From assembly GCF_000685865.1 (NCBI RefSeq), contig NZ_JMKS01000005.1:124001-188000 (forward strand): a stretch of 64,000 nucleotides of DNA, in the 5' to 3' direction. Shown one piece after another: positions 1 to 8,196 of this stretch. Within the stretch, counting starts at the first letter, position 1, and the number at the start of each line of letters is the position of its first letter. The notes beneath the pieces were generated by a model. That model saw nothing but the letters and a program-made list of their open reading frames with translations. It searched no databases and was not told the DNA's origin. The position numbers were made by a program, and so were the translations under genes. Origin of the DNA: Exiguobacterium antarcticum DSM 14480 (GTDB lineage: Bacteria; Bacillota; Bacilli; Exiguobacteriales; Exiguobacteriaceae).

Positions 1-211
1 CGAGCATCGTCAGAGGGAGTTCGTGTTCATAGGCATAACGAACAGCAAATGCTGTTTCTTCATATGTCGACGGAATGAGGAACAAATCCGCCAGCCCACC
101 CATTTTAGTGTACGTATGGTTTTTTAAGGGTTCATTAATCAAAACGGCTTCTTTTGCGATACCTTCATATAATCCAGCTAATAATTGCTCTAATAATTGC
201 TCAGTCATCAT
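1..211 (-). CDS. murB: UDP-N-acetylenolpyruvoylglucosamine reductase, N-terminal part (cut by window edge)
   Basis: This is the first 70 residues of a minus-strand protein whose C-terminus lies outside the window. The peptide contains LKNHTYTKMGGLADLF followed by PSTYEETAFAVRYAYE, the start of the FAD-binding domain of MurB (N-T-x-x-K-x-GG-A-D, then the p-loop region). MurB reduces UDP-GlcNAc-enolpyruvate to UDP-MurNAc in the cytoplasm, the second committed step of peptidoglycan synthesis. The start is one of two adjacent ATG codons (211 or 208); the AAGGA sequence upstream favours 211. Only the N-terminus can be judged, so integrity of the gene is unknown. Confidence 0.85.
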   Translation of the reverse strand, partial: MMTEQLLEQLLAGLYEGIAKEAVLINEPLKNHTYTKMGGLADLFLIPSTYEETAFAVRYAYEHELPLTML

Positions 212-475
212 GTCTCAGTCCTTTTTCATAAATTCCATTCAGCTAAAAACGCTCAAAATATATTTTACACTAATTCTATGATTGATGTTTAGCATACTGT
301 CCCCAAAATACAGACTTGACAGATAAAAAGCAAGCTGTACTTCAGAAATAGGAGTGAATTTTCATCAATATATGATGATTTTCTTTAAAAATAAAAATAA
401 TAGGATCAGGAATGAATAAAAGAAAAAAGGGGAAAAATAAAATGAAGGCCTGGTATTTAAAAAGGGGGATTTCAG

Positions 476-991
476 ATGGAAAGTGAACGGTTAGAGATGC
501 GACCATTTTCAGAAGCAGATTTTTCCTTTTATAAAACACTTGTCCAAAATGAACGCGTCATGCGGTATATCAATGGCGGGACGGCACTAGAAGAGGCGGA
601 AGCACGAAGTTGGTTCGAACGACAATTCGGACGATATGAAGACGACCGCCAAACCGGTTTTCTATTGTTGGAAAAAAAAGAAACACGCGAACCGGTCGGA
701 TTTGCCGGACTCATTCTTCAAGAAGTGGACGGTGTCGAAGAATTAGAAGTCGGATATTGGTTGACACCGATTCATTGGAAGGTCGGATATGGTCGAGAAG
801 CAGCAAATCGGTTGATGCGCGAAGCGTTTGAAAGAGGACACGATCGTTTGATTTCGATTATTCATCCAGAAAATAAATCTTCCCAAAATGTCGCGCGGGC
901 GAATGGGTTACAATGGGAAAAGGACACAGTTTTCAATGGAATTCCAGTCGTCATCTATTCCTGTCGCTTATCTCGGCTGTTTAGAGGATGA
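476..991 (+). CDS. GNAT family N-acetyltransferase (RimJ/RimL-like)
   Basis: A 171-residue single-domain protein of the Acetyltransf_3 type. It opens with ESERLEMRPFSEADF, the usual first strand of RimJ/RimL-like enzymes, and has the acetyl-CoA binding segment VGYGREAANRLMREAFE near residues 103-119, followed by a segment with N-x-x-S (ENKSSQNVARANG) typical of the family. Such enzymes transfer acetyl from acetyl-CoA to an amine on a protein N-terminus, antibiotic or small molecule; the substrate cannot be read from sequence. AAAGGGGG lies 9-12 bases before the ATG. It is followed 31 bases later by a second acetyltransferase, so the two may be co-transcribed. Confidence 0.85.
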   Translation: MESERLEMRPFSEADFSFYKTLVQNERVMRYINGGTALEEAEARSWFERQFGRYEDDRQTGFLLLEKKETREPVGFAGLILQEVDGVEELEVGYWLTPIHWKVGYGREAANRLMREAFERGHDRLISIIHPENKSSQNVARANGLQWEKDTVFNGIPVVIYSCRLSRLFRG

Positions 992-1022
992 CCTATGAAA
1001 TGATAGAGGAGCGAAGTCATTC

Positions 1023-1490
1023 ATGTACCAGACCACGTTGATCACATTTAATGAGTTAACTGTCTCAAGCTTATATCAGTTACTGAAGTTACGAACCGAT
1101 ATTTTCGTCGTTGAACAAGACTGCCCGTATCCCGAGCTCGACAATCGTGATCAAGACGCGTTACATGGTCTTGCTTATGAGGGAGAGAAATTAATTGGTT
1201 GCTTACGGATTTTACCGAGAAAGTCGTCCGGAGCAGTTGCGATCGGACGTGTTGCCGTGCAAGTCGATTACCGATCGCATGGAATAGCAAGAAGACTGTT
1301 AAACGAAGCGATCGCGTATCTTCAAGAGCAAGGCGAGGTTTTGATTGACCTTCAAGCGCAGGCGCACCTGAAAGAGTTTTATGGTTCATTTGGATTTGAA
1401 GAGAAATCAGAGATTTATCTAGAAGACGGCATCCCGCATCTGGATATGCAGATGCAGTTAAGTGAAGTTCCAAAAAGACTTCAGGAATAG
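1023..1490 (+). CDS. ElaA-like GNAT acetyltransferase
   Basis: A 155-residue acetyltransferase resembling the ElaA family: the N-terminal half has LKLRTDIFVVEQDCPYPELDNRDQ, in which RxxVFVVEQxCpYxExDxxD is diagnostic, then IGRVAVQVDYRSHGIARRLL around residues 77-97, the beta4-alpha3 acetyl-CoA binding motif. It probably acetylates a small-molecule amine; the physiological substrate of the family is not established. A GGAG-like sequence precedes the ATG at 1023. The gene follows another GNAT gene closely. Confidence 0.85.
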   Translation: MYQTTLITFNELTVSSLYQLLKLRTDIFVVEQDCPYPELDNRDQDALHGLAYEGEKLIGCLRILPRKSSGAVAIGRVAVQVDYRSHGIARRLLNEAIAYLQEQGEVLIDLQAQAHLKEFYGSFGFEEKSEIYLEDGIPHLDMQMQLSEVPKRLQE

Positions 1491-1546
1491 GGTGGACGAA
1501 CCGATGATGATAGCAGGAAGAACTCTATCTGGAGGTGAGTCAGTCA

Positions 1547-1906
1547 TTGAAAAAAGTACTGGTCATTCTCGCGTTAAGTCTGATCGGGGTGTTATCGTTT
1601 GCTGTCGGTATCTCCTATGCTGAACTTCAAATTAGCCAACGTAGTTCGGAAGAACAATTGGCTAAGATGTTACAAACCCGGCATGGCATCGATCAGACAT
1701 CATTGTTAGAAGTGAAGGCCTCGTTTTCATTTCGACATCGGCAAGTGATTCAGGTCCGCTTACGTGGTGAACCCGCCGTCACCTATGAATTCATTCAACC
1801 TGAACGACAACTTGAGTATGTCGGTTCGGTTGGGACAAGTGTCGAAAAAGTCGGAAAGCAGGATGAAGCTTTTCGAAATTCGCACTTGAAAGTGAGTGAA
1901 AAATAA
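1547..1906 (+). CDS. Small membrane-anchored protein, possibly DUF3139-like
   Basis: About 119 residues. The start is taken as TTG at 1547 because GGAGGTGAG ends 9 bases upstream; an in-frame GTG at 1535 lies inside that ribosome-binding site. The N-terminus (KKVLVILALSLIGVLSFAVGISYA) is a single hydrophobic segment with no clear lipobox, so the protein is either a membrane anchor or a secreted product. The rest is soluble and contains VTYEFIQPERQLEYVG, reminiscent of the small DUF3139 proteins of Bacillales; that family link is tentative. Function unknown. A strong hairpin terminator starts at its stop codon. Confidence 0.65.
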   Translation: MKKVLVILALSLIGVLSFAVGISYAELQISQRSSEEQLAKMLQTRHGIDQTSLLEVKASFSFRHRQVIQVRLRGEPAVTYEFIQPERQLEYVGSVGTSVEKVGKQDEAFRNSHLKVSEK

Positions 1907-1955
1907 AAAATCTTGGTGCTATTCTCGAAGCAGAGAAACACCAAGATTTTTTTTG
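1906..1955 (+). terminator. Rho-independent terminator
   Basis: AAAATCTTGGTG pairs with CACCAAGATTTT across a 20-base loop, followed by a T-run. It immediately follows the stop codon at 1906 and ends the preceding transcript. Confidence 0.85.
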
Positions 1956-2022
1956 AGTCTTTCAAGAAGAATCGATATTGCGTACACTACGAAGAGAGAC
2001 ATCATTCAGGAGGAAACTTATT

Positions 2023-2955
2023 ATGAGAAGATTTATAAAAAACGAAGCAATCGCCCCTGCGATCCACGCCTTTCGGACGCTCGAGCGAACGGACTTTCAT
2101 ACATACAATCAGCAATTAACACCAGAAGAACGCCGCGCACTGAATTTTATCGGGCGAGCAATCTCTCTACAATCGAGTGAACACCTCGCTTTGGCACTTG
2201 AAACAAAGCAGCCGATGATGGACGTAGACCGTCTTCTGGTCGATTTAATCCAGACGGATCAAAGGACTTCTCTATTTCGACAGTTACTTGCGAATGGCTT
2301 AGATCTTAACCAATTGGTGACGATTGACGGACATCGTTCGCTTGTCAGACAGCCGCTCTCTTTCCCGGTAGGCTTATATACAGTCTACAATCATGAGTTA
2401 TTTACGATAGCTCTTCAGGCCGGACTAGATCTTACGTATACGACGACATTACAGCGGAGCGATCGTTTTCTCGAGACCGATGAAATCAATACGCTCGACA
2501 TCGTGTTGTTACTGACACATGAAGAGGAACTGGACGAAAAGAGCCTCCAGATGTTCCGGCACTCGACGACAGTAGGCTTGGTCGAACGATTACACCGTTC
2601 AAAGTCTAAAAATTTGCAACCGATTATTGAGGACACCAATTACGTGGTCTCTTTCCGCTATGCCAAACATTTCCCGTTGTTTTATGCCATCGTTGGTCGC
2701 CAGACGGATCAGTTCCCCAAAATGTTGGAAGACGCATTGAAGGATCCAAATCAGCCAGACATCATCAAGGATGCCTTACTTGCCTTTCATAATTATCAAC
2801 CAGGTCTTGCGGCGAGTTTAGGGAAGACCTATTATGAGAGCTTATTTGAAATCGGGAATCAATTGAAGTCACGCGGTCATGTTGATTTTAATGCAGTAGA
2901 CGATCAATATGTGTTAGCGGAGTATTTCGATATCGTGCAACGATTACGTGGTTAA
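2023..2955 (+). CDS. Unknown protein with weak ankyrin-like helices
   Basis: A 310-residue cytoplasmic protein; no membrane segment or signal peptide. The ATG at 2023 follows AGGAGG by 8 bases, so longer in-frame extensions upstream are not used. Two segments, FRQLLANGLDLNQ and FTIALQAGLDLTY, resemble the second helix and turn of ankyrin repeats (LLxxGxDxN) and are about 50 residues apart, so the fold may be a divergent ankyrin or similar helical solenoid. No catalytic motif is seen. The last 12 bases overlap the 3' end of the convergent acetyltransferase gene. Function unknown. Confidence 0.7.
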   Translation: MRRFIKNEAIAPAIHAFRTLERTDFHTYNQQLTPEERRALNFIGRAISLQSSEHLALALETKQPMMDVDRLLVDLIQTDQRTSLFRQLLANGLDLNQLVTIDGHRSLVRQPLSFPVGLYTVYNHELFTIALQAGLDLTYTTTLQRSDRFLETDEINTLDIVLLLTHEEELDEKSLQMFRHSTTVGLVERLHRSKSKNLQPIIEDTNYVVSFRYAKHFPLFYAIVGRQTDQFPKMLEDALKDPNQPDIIKDALLAFHNYQPGLAASLGKTYYESLFEIGNQLKSRGHVDFNAVDDQYVLAEYFDIVQRLRG

Positions 2956-3783
2956 GAGGGCACCTTCGCACGAATAACGATGCCAATTGGAAAAGACTTG
3001 AATATCGCAAAAAGCATCAGGCTGATAAAGGCGGAGAGCATCTTGATGAGTCGAAAAGCAATACACTTCAAAAGAAAAGATATTCTTTTTGTGGAGTTTC
3101 GTCTGAAACGTGTCTAAGATACGCCGCCCATACCCTTGGTGTTTGAGTTGAGGTAGACAGGTGATTTCCAAAAGTCGGACGGTTTGTTTATGTTTTTCAA
3201 TGAGAATCGTTCCGACGATGGTTTTATCATCATAAACGAGATAGGGTAAAGCACCTTGATCGACTAAGTAGTCGAGATGTAGAGTATCATAAGGAAATAG
3301 GAACTCGGAGTCACAAGTCGCATCGTTCCGGATGGTCAAGTATAACTGACGATTACGTAGTGTGAGTGGTTTGAACTGGACGGAAGGAACCCGATTATGG
3401 GTGAGACCGATTAAACGAAACTGTTCACTGGATAACTGGTAACCTAACGATGTCCAGGTGGAGACGAATCCGAAGTCATGTGGAGGTATGATTTGTACAT
3501 CGATGTGTTTAGGGGAGAGAAAAATCGCTTCGGAGTGTACGTGTCGTGCGAGATAGCGAAATGCGTGTAAATCGGTATAAGCCGCATTCAAGATCTGGAT
3601 CGAGTGTTCGAGGACATGGAAACCAAGTGTAGCTGAGACCTGATCCTCTTTCCAAACGGTCCATTGGTGATGTTCGGTTGGTTGACAGGACAACGATAAG
3701 GGGAAAAAACGATTGTTTTGGAGCAACCGATGCACTAAACGACGCTGCTGATGAGACAATTGTCGGTAAGACAGAATATTCAT
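2944..3783 (-). CDS. GNAT-domain acetyltransferase, two-part protein
   Basis: A 279-residue protein. The C-terminal part contains KTIVGTILIEKHKQTVRLLE followed by HQGYGRRILDTFQTKL, the acetyl-CoA binding Q/R-x-x-G-x-G/A signature, and ends with a helix and strand typical of the GNAT fold. The N-terminal 140 residues are probably a second, degenerate GNAT half or substrate domain (QVSATLGFHVLEHSIQILNAAYT). Substrate unknown. It is convergent with, and overlaps by 12 bases, the preceding gene, which leaves no room for a separate terminator. Confidence 0.75.
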   Translation of the reverse strand: MNILSYRQLSHQQRRLVHRLLQNNRFFPLSLSCQPTEHHQWTVWKEDQVSATLGFHVLEHSIQILNAAYTDLHAFRYLARHVHSEAIFLSPKHIDVQIIPPHDFGFVSTWTSLGYQLSSEQFRLIGLTHNRVPSVQFKPLTLRNRQLYLTIRNDATCDSEFLFPYDTLHLDYLVDQGALPYLVYDDKTIVGTILIEKHKQTVRLLEITCLPQLKHQGYGRRILDTFQTKLHKKNIFSFEVYCFSTHQDALRLYQPDAFCDIQVFSNWHRYSCEGALLTT

Positions 3784-3895
3784 ATCCTAGACGCCCTTTC
3801 AAAGAAAATGAAAGCCAGTACCTATAGTATACAAATAAATAAGTGTTAAATGGTTTTAATTTGAAATTTAAGGTAAATATTTAGGTGGTGAAGAG

Positions 3896-4156
3896 ATGAA
3901 AAAAACATTGATTGCATTAGGCTTCTTTTGGATCATGTTAGCGATTCCGATACAAGCGCAGGAAATCGAAAAAAATGAAACGAGTGTCCGAGAATCGACT
4001 ACGTACGGAAGTTACGGGACGATGGATGAAATCATCACCGATCAAAAGGAACCAACGTATGACGGTTTTGATTCACCTAATGACATGGCTTTTTTGTTTG
4101 CCTGTATCGCATTACTTGCGACGGTTGGATTAGGAATTGTCAACGCAACAGACTAA
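3896..4156 (+). CDS. Small exported or membrane protein of unknown function
   Basis: 86 residues. The N-terminus (KKTLIALGFFWIMLAIPIQAQE) is a signal peptide with a plausible cleavage after AQA. A second hydrophobic stretch, MAFLFACIALLATVGLGIV, lies at the C-terminus, so the mature product would be an outward-facing acidic loop tethered by one membrane helix. GGTGAAGAG lies before the ATG. No known family recognised. It stands alone between a divergent acetyltransferase and a bidirectional terminator. Confidence 0.6.
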   Translation: MKKTLIALGFFWIMLAIPIQAQEIEKNETSVRESTTYGSYGTMDEIITDQKEPTYDGFDSPNDMAFLFACIALLATVGLGIVNATD

Positions 4157-4162
4157 TGTGAG

Positions 4163-4208
4163 AAAAAGACGCAGGCCTCTCTACGATATGCAGAGTCCTG
4201 CGTCTTTG
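4163..4208. terminator. Bidirectional terminator
   Basis: An 11-bp stem (AAAGACGCAGG with CCTGCGTCTTT) lies between two convergent genes, with A-rich and T-rich flanks that can serve both strands. Confidence 0.8.
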
Positions 4209-4222
4209 TAGTTGATGTTTCA

Positions 4223-5134
4223 TCAAAAATGAATGTGTTTTCTTCGACCGACGCGCTCGATTCGTTCATGTTCTTCCTCTAATCCAGCTTGTTCAAGCAG
4301 GTCGAGATAATAACGAAATGGCGTCGACCGATGCGAAAAGTAAGGAATGTATTCTGTGAATAACATGGCCTCGGCCCGTTCGAGTTCACGTAGAGCAATC
4401 AAGGCGTGCAGTTCGGCGAAGCGGATTTCTTGATACAGCAATAACATGTCAGCATCCACACGGACTTTCATCTGTAATTTTTTAGCGTGGTTATTCAATA
4501 ACGCGACATAGGATTCGCGTTCCGAGTTATTCGTACAGTGTGTGAGGACAGCGAGGAACAGGTCGCTCCGTTCTGTATCGACATCGATCGGCACCTTGAC
4601 GGCCGTATAGATGGCGCGTTGCATCCACGTCTGATCGGGTGCTTCGAGCTTATAATAACCGACAAGCTCTTCGAACAATTCAACTTGCGTGACTTTAATC
4701 AGTCGAAACGGATCGTTACTCAAAAAGAGGGGTTCTTCTCCAGCTGCAGAGGAGAGTAAAAAAAAGAATTCCTCAAAGGCGACACGTGTCCCGTTTTTTC
4801 GACCGATGTAATGCCGTAAGTGTTTGAGTAAACGTTTGGCTGTCACATACCAATTTTTTTGTTCACGAAGCGAAACGAGTTCGTTTGGCTCCAGATAATG
4901 AAGATCATAAGCAAGCTGAATAAATTGTTCCGTTTGTTCAATCGTCTGCTCGACGGTCGGTTGTTCTTGTTCCTTCTGCAAGCCTTTATACTTAGCGAAC
5001 TGAGATAACATCAAATCGAGTTCTTTTTCTTCGATAACTTGTTTAGGGAGTTGGCGATAGATTTCTACGATGATGTCGCGAAGGGTCGTATCGCCATATT
5101 GTTCGAGTAAAAGACGTAGTTTACGAATTCTCAT
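4223..5134 (-). CDS. Unknown cytoplasmic protein
   Basis: 303 residues, starting at the ATG at 5134 (MRIRKLRLLLEQYG), which is preceded by GAAGGAGGG; a longer in-frame extension reaches 5161 but lacks a ribosome-binding site. The protein is rich in Leu, Glu and charged residues with repeated helical segments, such as ALIALRELERAEAMLF, that look like a TPR-like or other helical repeat; no catalytic motif or membrane segment is visible. It shares a bidirectional terminator with the small exported protein upstream. No family recognised. Confidence 0.65.
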   Translation of the reverse strand: MRIRKLRLLLEQYGDTTLRDIIVEIYRQLPKQVIEEKELDLMLSQFAKYKGLQKEQEQPTVEQTIEQTEQFIQLAYDLHYLEPNELVSLREQKNWYVTAKRLLKHLRHYIGRKNGTRVAFEEFFFLLSSAAGEEPLFLSNDPFRLIKVTQVELFEELVGYYKLEAPDQTWMQRAIYTAVKVPIDVDTERSDLFLAVLTHCTNNSERESYVALLNNHAKKLQMKVRVDADMLLLYQEIRFAELHALIALRELERAEAMLFTEYIPYFSHRSTPFRYYLDLLEQAGLEEEHERIERVGRRKHIHF

Positions 5135-5277
5135 GATCGCCCTCCTTCGACAAAAAGACACAATACTTCTCTTATCCCTTTCCCGATTTTTTTATAAATC
5201 GAACATCTTTCATTTGCACTTTGAGTTCATGTTTGCCTATCGTTAAGAGAATCATTAATTCAAAGGGGCGATTATTC

Positions 5278-6024
5278 ATGAACGAAACTATTCAACATTT
5301 ACTTAATCATCGGTCGATTCGAAAATTCAAGACCGACCAATTGGACCAGGAGACAATTAATATTCTAGTCCGTTCAGCGCAGGCAGCCTCGACATCTTCC
5401 TATCAACAGGCGTATGCCATCATTGGAGTCGAAGACGACACCATTAAACAACGACTAGTCGAAGTAGCGAGTGGTCAAACATATGTCGCGGAAAATGGAT
5501 ATTTCTTTGTCTTCTGTATCGATTATCACAAACATGTCTTAGCAGCTGATCTGGCATCAGGGGCAGTCGATCGGACCGTCGAGACGACGGAAGCACTGAT
5601 TGTCGGAGCAGTCGACGCAGGACTTGCAGCCCAAAACCTGGTCGTGGCAGCAGAGTCGTTAGGATACGGTACGGTTTATATCGGATCACTGAGAAATGAT
5701 GCGGCGAAAGTAAGTGAACTGCTGGCTTTACCAGATCATGTCGTCCCGTTGTTTGGTGTCGCGGTTGGTGTACCGGACCAAGAGCCGGGTAAAAAACCCC
5801 GCCTTCCGATGGATGCGGTCTTCCACCGGAATACGTATACTAATGACGAGACGATGCGTCAATTGTTGACTCAATATGAAGAAGAGACATCTGCTTATTA
5901 TGGAGACCGGACTGACGGGCGACGGACGGAAGGCTGGGTCTATCAGATGGCAGCTTCGATGAAGGAACCAAAACGGACGTATCTCCGTCATTTCTTACAG
6001 GAAAAACACTTATCGCGCGATTAA
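5278..6024 (+). CDS. NfsA/NfrA-type NADPH-dependent nitroreductase / FMN reductase
   Basis: 248 residues from the ATG at 5278, preceded by AAAGGGGCG. It begins NETIQHLLNHRSIRKFK, the conserved HRSIRxF FMN-binding start of the nitroreductase fold, and has SYGYGT-like LGYGTVYIGSLRND and GVAVGVPDQEPGKKPRLP, the latter characteristic of the NfsA/NfrA branch (Gly-x-P-x-x-x-PxxKPRLP). These flavoproteins use NADPH to reduce nitro compounds, quinones or FMN by two electrons. In Bacillus subtilis the orthologous group includes NfrA1. Physiological substrate not determined. The gene is followed by an LCP protein 14 bases downstream, so the two are likely co-transcribed. Confidence 0.88.
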   Translation: MNETIQHLLNHRSIRKFKTDQLDQETINILVRSAQAASTSSYQQAYAIIGVEDDTIKQRLVEVASGQTYVAENGYFFVFCIDYHKHVLAADLASGAVDRTVETTEALIVGAVDAGLAAQNLVVAAESLGYGTVYIGSLRNDAAKVSELLALPDHVVPLFGVAVGVPDQEPGKKPRLPMDAVFHRNTYTNDETMRQLLTQYEEETSAYYGDRTDGRRTEGWVYQMAASMKEPKRTYLRHFLQEKHLSRD

Positions 6025-6038
6025 AACGGAGGTAGCTT

Positions 6039-7262
6039 ATGGAAGAATTTCACTCGGGACGTTCTCGATTAGAACGAAAACGTCAAGAAGGGTTACATGA
6101 ATCAGAAGAGCATCCTCATGGGGAGCAAGAACATGAACCGAACGAGGCTAGTCCGAGGCAAGAACGATCTGCGAGTCAGCGTTATTTAGATGATCCGCCA
6201 ATCGAACGGAAAAAGCAGATGGAAAATGCGCGACAAACAACAGGAAAACGGCGCCTTCAGGTCGGATTCGGCACAGTGCTTCGCTCGGGAAATCGGTTCG
6301 CGGTTGTGGTCAAAAATCGGTTGAATCAACGGCGTTCGTCACGTAACCGCCGGACGGACGAACCGATTACTTCGCGTTCGTCCGATCGTGCTTTAAAAAA
6401 ACAGCCGGTCGCAAAAAAGAAACGGCGTTTTAAAGGGAAAATAATTGGTCTAATCATGCTTATTTTAATCGGACTCATCGTGTTCGGTTCACAACCGTTT
6501 ACATTCCTGCTGATTGGTAGTGATGCACGACCAGGAGAATCGTTACGGGGATCGCGGTCAGACTCGTTATCCGTCATGCAGTTCGTTCCCTTATCGCGGA
6601 CGATTCAACTGACGTCGATTCCGCGAGATACGTATACACCGATTGCTTGTGAAGACGGGAAAAAAGATAAGATTACACACGCGTTCGCCTATGGAGGTGA
6701 AGACTGTACAAGTAGTGCCGTCAGCGAACTGCTCGATCAAGACATCGATAGTAAAATCGTCATTTCCTTTGATAGTTTTATCGGTCTGATCGATGAGATT
6801 GGTGGAATCGACCTTGTATCGACAGGAACATTCTCCGAACAAGATGCCAGTGGAAAAGCCAATCAGTATACGTTCCAAAAAGGAAAAGAATATCATATGG
6901 ACGGAGCGATGGCACTGGCCTACTCCAGACACCGGAAATCGGATACCGACGTCGCCCGTGCGAATCGTCAATCTGAAGTTATCCAAGCCGTAGCGACAGA
7001 TTTGATGAAGCCGACAGGTTGGTCAAGTATTCCTGACGCAAACCGTTACATGAAGGAAGAGATGAATCTAGACGTCAGCGTTCGTCAAATGATGACGGCT
7101 GGCTTGTCACTTGCCTTGTTGTCGGAGCGCGAACACCTTGAAGTCGAAGGTGTCAGCGAACGGATGAATGGTATCTTCTATGATTTCCCGAAGAAAAAAG
7201 AACTGAAAGAACTGCGTGTGAAACTCGATACGACATTTTACGGGACACTAAAAAATGATTAA
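6039..7262 (+). CDS. LytR-CpsA-Psr (LCP) family cell-wall polymer ligase
   Basis: 407 residues. Residues 1-132 are cytoplasmic, strongly charged and low in complexity (many Arg, Lys, Glu, Gln). A single membrane helix follows at about 133-151 (IIGLIMLILIGLIVFG), then the LCP domain: LLIGSDARPGESLRGSRSDSLSV with the conserved Asp and Arg residues that bind the polyprenyl-pyrophosphate donor, SIPRDTYTPI, then YSRHRKSDTDVARANRQSEVI, which has the R-x-R...D-x-x-R-x-x-R-Q signature. LCP enzymes attach teichoic acids or other anionic polymers to peptidoglycan on the outer face of the membrane. The basic N-terminal tail is far longer than in LytR/TagT/TagU, which have about 10-20 residues there. Confidence 0.9.
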   Translation: MEEFHSGRSRLERKRQEGLHESEEHPHGEQEHEPNEASPRQERSASQRYLDDPPIERKKQMENARQTTGKRRLQVGFGTVLRSGNRFAVVVKNRLNQRRSSRNRRTDEPITSRSSDRALKKQPVAKKKRRFKGKIIGLIMLILIGLIVFGSQPFTFLLIGSDARPGESLRGSRSDSLSVMQFVPLSRTIQLTSIPRDTYTPIACEDGKKDKITHAFAYGGEDCTSSAVSELLDQDIDSKIVISFDSFIGLIDEIGGIDLVSTGTFSEQDASGKANQYTFQKGKEYHMDGAMALAYSRHRKSDTDVARANRQSEVIQAVATDLMKPTGWSSIPDANRYMKEEMNLDVSVRQMMTAGLSLALLSEREHLEVEGVSERMNGIFYDFPKKKELKELRVKLDTTFYGTLKND

Positions 7263-7341
7263 TTTTTCAAAAGGGGTTTGTTCTTTCTCGAACAGTGGAA
7301 ATTACTAAAGGTGACTAATCTATCGAGGAGGGACCTATCAT

Positions 7342-8052
7342 ATGAAAGTATTAGTTGTAGGTGCATCAGGTACAATCGGAGCTCGTGTCGTCAAGTCGCT
7401 AGCAAAAGGTCATCAAGTCACTGTCATCGTACGACATCAACATTTAGTCGAACGATTTGAGAAACTGGGTGTCAAGGCGCACTATGTCGACATCGAAACA
7501 GAACTTGAAAAAGTCATCGAACATGGCGTTTCCGGGCAAGATGCTGTTATTTGTGCGGCGACGGCCGGTGTCGACGGAGAAGCGACGGAAATCGAGTTGC
7601 TCGACCGGACGGTGGCCTTGAAAACGATTGATGCTGCGAAAAAGGCGCGTGTTCGTCATTTCGTCCTCCTCAGTGCCTATGGCGCTGATCGTCCAAATCA
7701 GTTTAAAAAAGAAATGTATCCGTTCTATGCTGCGAAAAATGCGGCTGAAGAGCAGGTCGAACATAGTGGCCTGACGTATACAATCATCTGTCCGGTCGAT
7801 ATCGTCGATGGAGAAGGCCGCGGATTGATTGAAGCAGATGAAGACTTAAAGGATGTCAAAGAAGCAACGATTTCGGAAACGGATGTCGCTTCGATTCTTG
7901 TCGCTTCTGTCGATAACCGGGCTGTGTTCAATCGCCGCCTGGAAGTCAAACAAGGCAAAACAGCGTTAAACGAAGCACTTGGTGGAGATGAAGCAGTAGG
8001 TAGTGTCAAGGATAACCGACAAGTGAAAAAACAATTACCACGTTACAACTAA
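7342..8052 (+). CDS. NAD(P)-dependent atypical short-chain dehydrogenase/epimerase
   Basis: 236 residues starting at an ATG preceded by GAGGAGGG. MKVLVVGASGTIGARVVKSLA is a Rossmann GxxGxxG dinucleotide-binding start, followed by VIVRH for the NADP phosphate. FVLLSAYGAD and YPFYAAKNAAEEQVEHSGLTYTIICP form the YxxxK-like region of SDR-a5/NmrA-type NAD(P)H-binding proteins, such as YwnB/YhfK homologues. The family contains reductases and redox-responsive regulators; the substrate is unknown. It is monocistronic, with a terminator 48 bases after the stop. Confidence 0.8.
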   Translation: MKVLVVGASGTIGARVVKSLAKGHQVTVIVRHQHLVERFEKLGVKAHYVDIETELEKVIEHGVSGQDAVICAATAGVDGEATEIELLDRTVALKTIDAAKKARVRHFVLLSAYGADRPNQFKKEMYPFYAAKNAAEEQVEHSGLTYTIICPVDIVDGEGRGLIEADEDLKDVKEATISETDVASILVASVDNRAVFNRRLEVKQGKTALNEALGGDEAVGSVKDNRQVKKQLPRYN

Positions 8053-8099
8053 TAGCAATTTAGGATAAAATCCATGAAGTTCTATAGGATTCACAAATA

Positions 8100-8138
8100 G
8101 AGTGTCCGATTCCGATTAGGAATTTGGACACTTTTTTT
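8100..8138 (+). terminator. Rho-independent terminator
   Basis: AGTGTCC...GGACACT stem with an inner ATTCC/GGAAT pairing, followed by seven T. It ends the SDR transcript. Confidence 0.85.
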
Positions 8139-8196
8139 GTCGCAAATGAAGGGAACGATTCTGCTACACTAGATAAATAGAGGAGTGGAGAAATCA

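Noticed and set aside
212-475. Small gene in the AT-rich gap after murB
   Set aside because: The open frames there lack ribosome sites and show no protein-like composition; the gap looks like divergent promoters only.
1048-1473. Long minus-strand frame opposite the ElaA-like gene
   Set aside because: It is the antisense of a well-supported acetyltransferase, with no ribosome site and no recognisable protein pattern.
6591-6986. Minus-strand frame of 131 codons within the LCP gene
   Set aside because: Antisense of conserved LCP motifs; no start signals.
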